DNA of 64,000 nt, taken from Trematomus loennbergii (Eukaryota; Chordata; Actinopteri; Perciformes; Nototheniidae). Of the stretch, positions 59,166-64,000 are shown piece after piece. The first letter of the stretch is position 1. Each line of letters begins with the position of its first letter. The DNA lies in the NCBI GenBank assembly GCA_012861695.1, contig JAAOOA010000353.1:1-64000 (forward strand), written 5' to 3'. Position numbers and translations under genes: made by a program. The notes under the pieces were generated by a model. It was not told the DNA's origin and did no database searches. It saw only the letters and a list, made by a program, of their open reading frames with translations.

Positions 59166-59362
59166 TCATTCAAGCAGCGGCATGGAATCATCTTCAGGTA
59201 GATTTGCCAGAGGAGAGAAGCGGTTAACGGACAGTAATGGAGTAGGAGGTGTTTCTACGTTGAGGTTTGGCACCGTTTGAATGTGATCCAGACTCGGACA
59301 TGCACCTCGAGCGCTGAACCTGCGAGGAAGAGGAGGCTGAAGGAGAACTGGGGGACACTTCA

Positions 59363-59831
59363 TCATTTTTGGTCAAAAGAGCAGGACTGCTGGCTACGTT
59401 TGCGCCTTTGGATCGGAGGGAACGCAGGGATGTGTGTTGGGACGTCTGGTTTTGAGTCTTTGTTCTGGCGTAAACTCACAGAACCTTGATGGTTGTTGTT
59501 GGTTGAAGCTGCTGGTGTTGGATTGTCGTCGTGGGGAAACTTACTTTGAGTTTTCAGGGGTTTTGAGACATCTGGGGAAGACTCGGAAGAAATGTTAACA
59601 TTCGTAGGCTGGCCATGAAAAACCACAGGACTCTGCTTGGATCCAAAGTCATCCAGTTTTTCCTTTAGACTGCGTATTATCTCTTCTTGGTCACGGATTT
59701 TCCTCTCATCAGTCTGTTTTTTCCTGTTGTCATCTTCTTCTGTTGTCTGTTCAGCGGCAGACAATCAAAAGTTCTTAATAAAATAGTGTTTCCAACTTAC
59801 CCTGTGGCTTATTTCGGTCGAGGGAAGCCAT
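59363..59831 (-). CDS. Short coiled-coil protein from a receptor-tail copy
   Basis: Proposed two-exon minus-strand gene. Exon 1 (59831-59801) is MASLDRNKPQ with donor CAGG/GTAAGT. Exon 2 (59739-59363) starts after GACAACAG in matching phase with EEDDNRKKQTDERKIRDQEE and ends CSFDQK. It gives about 135 residues, without signal peptide or membrane helix, hence predicted cytosolic. Exon 2 is a copy of 1-418. It lacks the intron and transmembrane exon, lacks an LQ pair and one exact heptad (LEYKLYD), and is frame-shifted near its end relative to the left copy. Another frame beyond 59400 reads SSPALLTKNDEVSPSSPSA, so the true C-terminus is uncertain. It may be a pseudogene. Confidence 0.35.
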
Positions 59832-59960
59832 GTGCAGCTTACTTCCTGGTTTTAGGACGCGTCACTGCACCTCTCTCGTCTCCTCTTCACACGTACTTAC
59901 AGCCAATCAGCTCTGAATGATGTGAGATGACGTATGGTGGGGATGGCAGCTCAGTGCCCC
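59832..59960 (-). promoter_or_regulatory. Possible promoter of the coiled-coil copy
   Basis: On the minus strand ATTGGCTG (inverted CCAAT, about 59900) and TGACGCGTCC lie 30-75 bp upstream of the ATG. No TATA box. Inference only. Confidence 0.2.
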
Positions 59961-61366
59961 TATGGTCATTATTTTTTTGCCACACACATTAAATAGGAAA
60001 ATACTCTGAGCATGCGCAGTGTAGTTTTTACAGTCACCATTCACTTAGACAGTGAGAGGGAGGGGCATGATCGGGTTTTGTCCCACATGGCTCAAAACAG
60101 CTCAATAGGCACACACTGTAGGCTATTTTATGAGCAGCCGATAAATAAATAAAACCCCATCTGTGATGCTAGGATTTATATTTTTACAGCACTTCTAAAA
60201 ACTTTAACTTACAATATTTAACTCAGATAGACAAGCCCTGCAACAAAAGGACAGCAAACCATCAACATCTCCTCTGTTCTTGTCAATTATATTTGCCTTT
60301 TTCAAATTAAATAGCACCACACTATTCAGACCTGTTTTGACCACATTAAATATGTTTTTATATCGCTTTAAAAGTGAATGTGTGGTCTATTTTTGGAGAG
60401 GACAATGGGTGACATCAATAATGGCATTAACACCTAGAAGCTTTCTAATTTCTCTAATTCCCCTCCTCGACTCCCCTCCTCGACTCCTATCCTCGACTCC
60501 CCTCCTCGACTCCTATCCTCGACTCCTATCCTCATGTCTTAGTCCCGCCCACAGGAGATGCGAGCGGAGGAGTCGAGGAGGGGAACCGAGGAGAGAGGAG
60601 GGGAAGCAGCAGGCGTTTACAGAAATGAGAAACCTTCCTTGTAACACCTGCGCCTCCAACCAGGAAGTATCTCAGTATCAGTTTAATGTTTATACAACCT
60701 AACAGGTTCCTCTTTATTTATTTTTTGCTAATGATTTACTCCTTTTAAATGTTTTCACTAGAATCTCCCACCATACCTGTTCAGCAGAATCTGTTTACGT
60801 AAAGCATCTGAGTGTTCATTTAAAAGCAGCTAGATTGAATGTGAATTTACATTTTCTATACTGAGAGTTAGAAGGCAAGATGTGAATCTATAACCAGCCA
60901 TGAAAGTGGTTTCAACCAAAAAAATTGACAGGAAATGATGTTTGGCATCTTGACTTCTATATATTTTTTAATAAAATGCTCAACTAAGATGCTTGTAAAG
61001 ATGTGAAAAGCTGAGGTTATTTCTAAAGACTGGTGGTATGTTTTTTTCACCTTTATTCTGATCATGTTATAAATTCACTGGCTCTCTTAAACTTTCCATG
61101 TGCAGGTTTCGCCCCGTGTTTTTCTTTAATAATGAAATTTGCACTTCTTTGGATGCAAGGCAAGTTTATTTTGCATAGTTGTGTTCCAACAAATTCAAAA
61201 TGTGAACGGAAAGCATGCAACATACATTCAAAATCACATTGAGGAGTAAAATAAAGGTAATTAAATCCTCTAATTAAGTCAAGTCCACTAACTGAAGGAC
61301 TTTTAATTTGAAGGAAAGCACAGCGGCTCAGCATATAGTGGCACCAAAAGTTTGAGGAGGGTATTG
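59961..61366. other. No gene seen; truncated TIR repeat at 60460-60610
   Basis: AT-rich sequence with a CTCGACTCC-repeat segment related to the element at 27417-28574, and a retroposon fragment near 61150. Confidence 0.4.
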
Positions 61367-61776
61367 TCAACACCTGCTAGTTCTCACTCTGGTATTGGGA
61401 TAGCACCTGGTAGTATGCAAGGACATTCTGGTAATAGTAGAAATATATACTTGTGTCAGAGTCGGACACAGGATGGAGGTCTTTGAAAGAGGAAGAGGAG
61501 GATTGATCATTGTCGGAGGCCTTGAGGTTTGAGCAGGAGCTGAAGGGGAAGGCGGACGATGAGTGGAGATGATGCGATAAGCCATTGAAGTCGGAGTACT
61601 TGTGGAGTTCGACTGAGAAACACTGGATGTTGGAAGAGATGCATTGGTGGCTTGAACGGTACCTGTGCTCGTTTGATTTGGAGAAAAGCTGAATGTGGGA
61701 TTTGAAAGAGTAACGTTGTCGCTGGAAGGAACAACAGTCGAACTGCTCTGAGGCGTTGGAGAAGTTAATGGCTCAG

Positions 61777-61823
<47 letters not shown>

Positions 61824-62413
61824 TTGGATAGATAAGTACTGTATTGATCCCAATTGGGAGCTTTTTGCAAGGGTAGTAGCAGCTTATGCTACAGTTGATG
61901 GTTGGGTAGATGATTGTTGGGTAGTTGATTGTTGGGTAGAGTTAAGGCATGAACGGTGGTCGTGGTAGTAGCGATAGTAGTGGTTGGAACAAATGTAATG
62001 TCTCCGCCCCCTCCTCCTCCTCCTCCTCCGCCTCCTCCTCCTCCTTCTCCTCCTTGTGTTGTTGTAGTGGTAGTTGTTGTTGTTGTAGTTTTGGTGGTTG
62101 TTGTGGGGACTGTGGTTGTTGTAGTTGTAGCAGTGGAAGTAATTGTTGAAGCAGTTGTTTCTGTTGTTGTAGGGACTTTGGTCAACAGATGTTGTGGTAG
62201 GAGGGAGAGTGGCTGTAGTAGGAGTTTCTGTCGTTGTAGGTATAGTGGTGCTCAAGATGGTAACAGCAGTAGTTGAGTGGGACTGGTTGTCAAAGCAGTG
62301 GAGCTAGTTGTTGTGGTTGTAGGGGCAGATGTTGTACTGAGAGGCGTAGATGTGGTAGAATATGGTCTAGATGTAGTGGTGATAGGCATAGATGTGGTAG
62401 AAAGAGGGGCAGA
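61367..62413 (-). CDS. Ser/Thr-rich mucin-like tail of the nuclease gene (frame-broken)
   Basis: Minus-strand continuation of the ENDOD1-like gene. Readings such as LSTTSMPITTTSRPYSTTS, TTTETPTTATLPPTTTSVD and SNPTFSFSPNQTSTGTVQAT are Ser/Thr/Pro-rich with potential O-glycosylation sites. They lie in different frames, switching near 62255 and 62180, and are broken by a GATA microsatellite with a retroposon tail (61775-61875) and by a GGA repeat coding poly-Gly (about 62001-62055). The last open part (61770-61374) ends NTRVRTSRC. The true exon end is unknown. Confidence 0.35.
61775..61875. repeat. (GATA)n with retroposon tail
   Basis: About ten GATA units followed by AAGTACTGTATTGATCCCAATTGGGAG, the common fish retroposon end. 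It lies inside the mucin-like coding stretch. Confidence 0.7.
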
Positions 62414-63057
62414 CAGAGTTGGGTGTAACGCGTTACAAAGTAACAGGAATGTGACGGTGAGGTGCAAACTGTGTCCAGGCCAGAAGCTGTTATCCACTGC
62501 TGCAAACACCACGTCAAACCTCAACAAACACCTGCGAAAGAACACATGCTAAGGTGAAGCTAATAGCTAAGGACCCCCGAACCCAGAGTGAGGATGTTGT
62601 GAGTGCGCCGCCGCCGACCGAAGCAGCACAAATTAGAATTTGGAGGACCGGTAACCAAAGCAGAGATGGACAGGCTTGAAGCATCCTTCATAGTAGAGGT
62701 AATGTTGCCCATTTGCACAGTGGAATCACCATCGCATCGTTCAGAGATATACTGCGCAAAATACAGATAGCAGGAGACAGAGGACAGCCATAGTCAGAGC
62801 TATCTGGATCAGTCTTATGGGACAATGGAAACTGAACTAAAGAGAACATTTGAAACTTTAGCAGTCTGCGTGATCTGCCTGTAGGGAGGGGCGGGCCGGC
62901 CCTGCGAGTAAAGTAACGAGTAAAGTAACGAGTAACGAGTAAAGTAACGAGTTACTTTATGTAGAGAGTAACGAAGTAGTGTAATATATTACTTTTTTTT
63001 TAAAGTAATATGTAATATGTAATATATTACTTTTTTTTAGTAACGACCCCATCTCTG
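62414..63057. mobile_element. hAT element in the mucin-like exon, 8-bp TSD
   Basis: CAGAGTTGGGTGTAACGCGTTACAAAGTAAC at one end and GTAACGACCCCATCTCTG at the other, with subterminal AGTAACGAGTAA arrays. Flanks are GGGGCAGA on both sides (62406-62413 and 63058-63065), an exact 8-bp duplication. Across the empty site the reading TTTSAP-LSTTS is in frame, so it landed in an open coding repeat. No intact transposase. Confidence 0.85.
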
Positions 63058-64000
63058 GGGGCAGATGTGGTAGTAAGATCGGCAGATGTGGTATAAAGAG
63101 TGCCAGATGTTGTAGAAAGAGTTCCAGATGTTGTAGAAAGAGTTCCAGATGTGCTAGAAAGTGGGTCAGATGTTGTACTGTAAAGGTCAGATGTGGTAGT
63201 GAATCGGGCAGATGTAGTAGAAAGTGGAACAGATGAAGAACTCAGTGGGCCAGATGTAGTAGTTAGATCAGCAAATGTTGTGCTGTAAGGATCAGAGGTG
63301 CTAGAAAGTAGGCCAGATGAGGTATTAAGAGGTCCAGATGCGGTACTAGGGGCCGTAGATTTGGAGCGGCAGAAGTAGTCAGAATGGGTGGTGGGCATTG
63401 GCATTGTTTGTTTCCAGCATTTAGTTTTGGGTAAAACTCAGTGACAGTTGTGTGGAGAGGACATTGTGTTCCAGGAAACACTTCAAATGCTGAGCTCACT
63501 GTGCTCAGTTCACTATGGAGCTCTGCCAAGGTCTTGATCTGCAGATATTTGTCTGTTTTATTATGTTTGGGCCCCAGTGGGCACTTGCTAGCCACCTGTT
63601 TTCACTGTGACTGTAGCAGCAGAACGCAGACCAGAGCATGGACGGGACATTAACCTTGTTTGAAATGATGTTGTTGCCTGGCTGGGCTCCAATGACCAAA
63701 AAGCCTTCTTTGATTTTGTTGTTATTGATGCAATATTCGTCCAGAACACATTTGATGCAGATCTCCATTTTGTTCCAGCTTCCCTTGTTGAAAAAGCCAT
63801 TCTGTGGAACAATGTTGGTGAGGGTGAAGGTAGACTTCTTATCATCTACTGTAGAGGCGTAAGAGCATGGAAATAAATGCCCTCTGTCGAACCCTCGCTT
63901 GGTGTAGTGGTTGATGTAGTCAGAATTCCCAGCCTGCTTATTGTAGGTCTTTCCTTTGCCATCCTTCCTCATGTTCTCATTGCCATGAATGTCCTCAAGC
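63058..64000 (-). CDS. ENDOD1-like DNA/RNA non-specific endonuclease (partial)
   Basis: Runs off the right edge. The minus strand reads NYxxHYTKRGFDRGHLFP, LTNIVPQNGFFNKGSWNKME, GFLVIGAQPGNN and SMLWSAFCCYSHSENRW. DRGH (63877-63888) is the catalytic His motif of the nuclease superfamily, and the Asn-rich NIVPQN..FNKGSWNKME block supplies the metal-binding Asn. This matches fish ENDOD1-like secreted nucleases. The frame shifts near 63580 (to NKTDKYLQIKTLAELHSEL ... EVFPGTQCPLHTTVTEFYPK) and again near 63360, entering the mucin-like TTSGPLSSSS repeats. The signal peptide lies beyond the window. It is a pseudogene, or the shifts are sequence errors. Confidence 0.7.

Noticed and set aside
59166..59366. 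66-residue frame ending EDDSMPLLE
   Set aside because: It could be an out-of-frame continuation of the coiled-coil tail gene, but competing frames are equally open and none is decisive; not listed as a separate gene.
62001..62055. Poly-Gly or poly-Pro domain
   Set aside because: A CCT/GGA microsatellite within a frame-broken coding region.

Overview
This is a vertebrate nuclear sequence, almost certainly from a teleost fish. Evidence: genes split by GT-AG introns, a CD9-like tetraspanin, an ANKRD46 C-terminus, fish-type Ig receptor exons, and dense nested DNA-transposon and LTR families (hAT with 8-bp target duplications, Harbinger-like with 3-bp, piggyBac-like with TTAA, solo LTRs with 4-5 bp). 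Coding sequence is sparse; much of the window is repeats. There are no bacterial features and no CRISPR array. All identifications come from reading the sequence; no database was searched.

Layout. 1-1018: 3' part of a minus-strand receptor gene (transmembrane exon plus coiled-coil tail exon), cut by the window edge. 1073-4470: hAT remnant, a TIR element, and a piggyBac-like MITE split by a solo LTR. 4212-9998: four near-identical 1.45-kb tandem units whose first unit starts inside that LTR. 10211-12024: fragment of an LTR element with a proline-rich reading frame made of minisatellites. 12508-15741: hAT, solo LTR, and two piggyBac-like MITEs sharing one TTAA. 16457-17096: a 57-bp minisatellite that recurs at 36525-36980. 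21111-21241: a small Cys-rich frame. 21521-33021: the best gene, a plus-strand CD9-like tetraspanin with two candidate alternative last exons. 35677-36122: solo LTR. 37061-40381: 3' end of ankrd46, whose penultimate coding exon is split by a 1167-bp Harbinger-like element.

45128-58525 is a large inverted repeat: arms 45128-49073 and 55120-58525, with a spacer of about 6 kb. The left arm carries a MITE and a solo LTR that the right arm lacks, and the right arm shows the intact empty sites. The spacer holds a minus-strand Ig-type receptor (49839-51212), a plus-strand copy of its signal-peptide exon (53511-53588), inner inverted segments and a GC-rich 15-bp minisatellite.

59363-59831 is a second copy of the coiled-coil tail seen at the left edge. 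It has lost the transmembrane exon and may have gained a new first exon, giving a predicted cytosolic protein. 61367-64000 is a minus-strand ENDOD1-like nuclease with a long Ser/Thr-rich mucin-like tail, interrupted by a hAT element and by frame changes.

Functionally the window looks like the edge of a fast-evolving immune-receptor cluster (Ig receptor, duplicated receptor tails, secreted nuclease) next to two conserved genes (tetraspanin, ankrd46). No operon-like co-regulation is expected. Several frame breaks (Ig receptor, nuclease, ankrd46) mean that pseudogenisation or assembly error must be considered.
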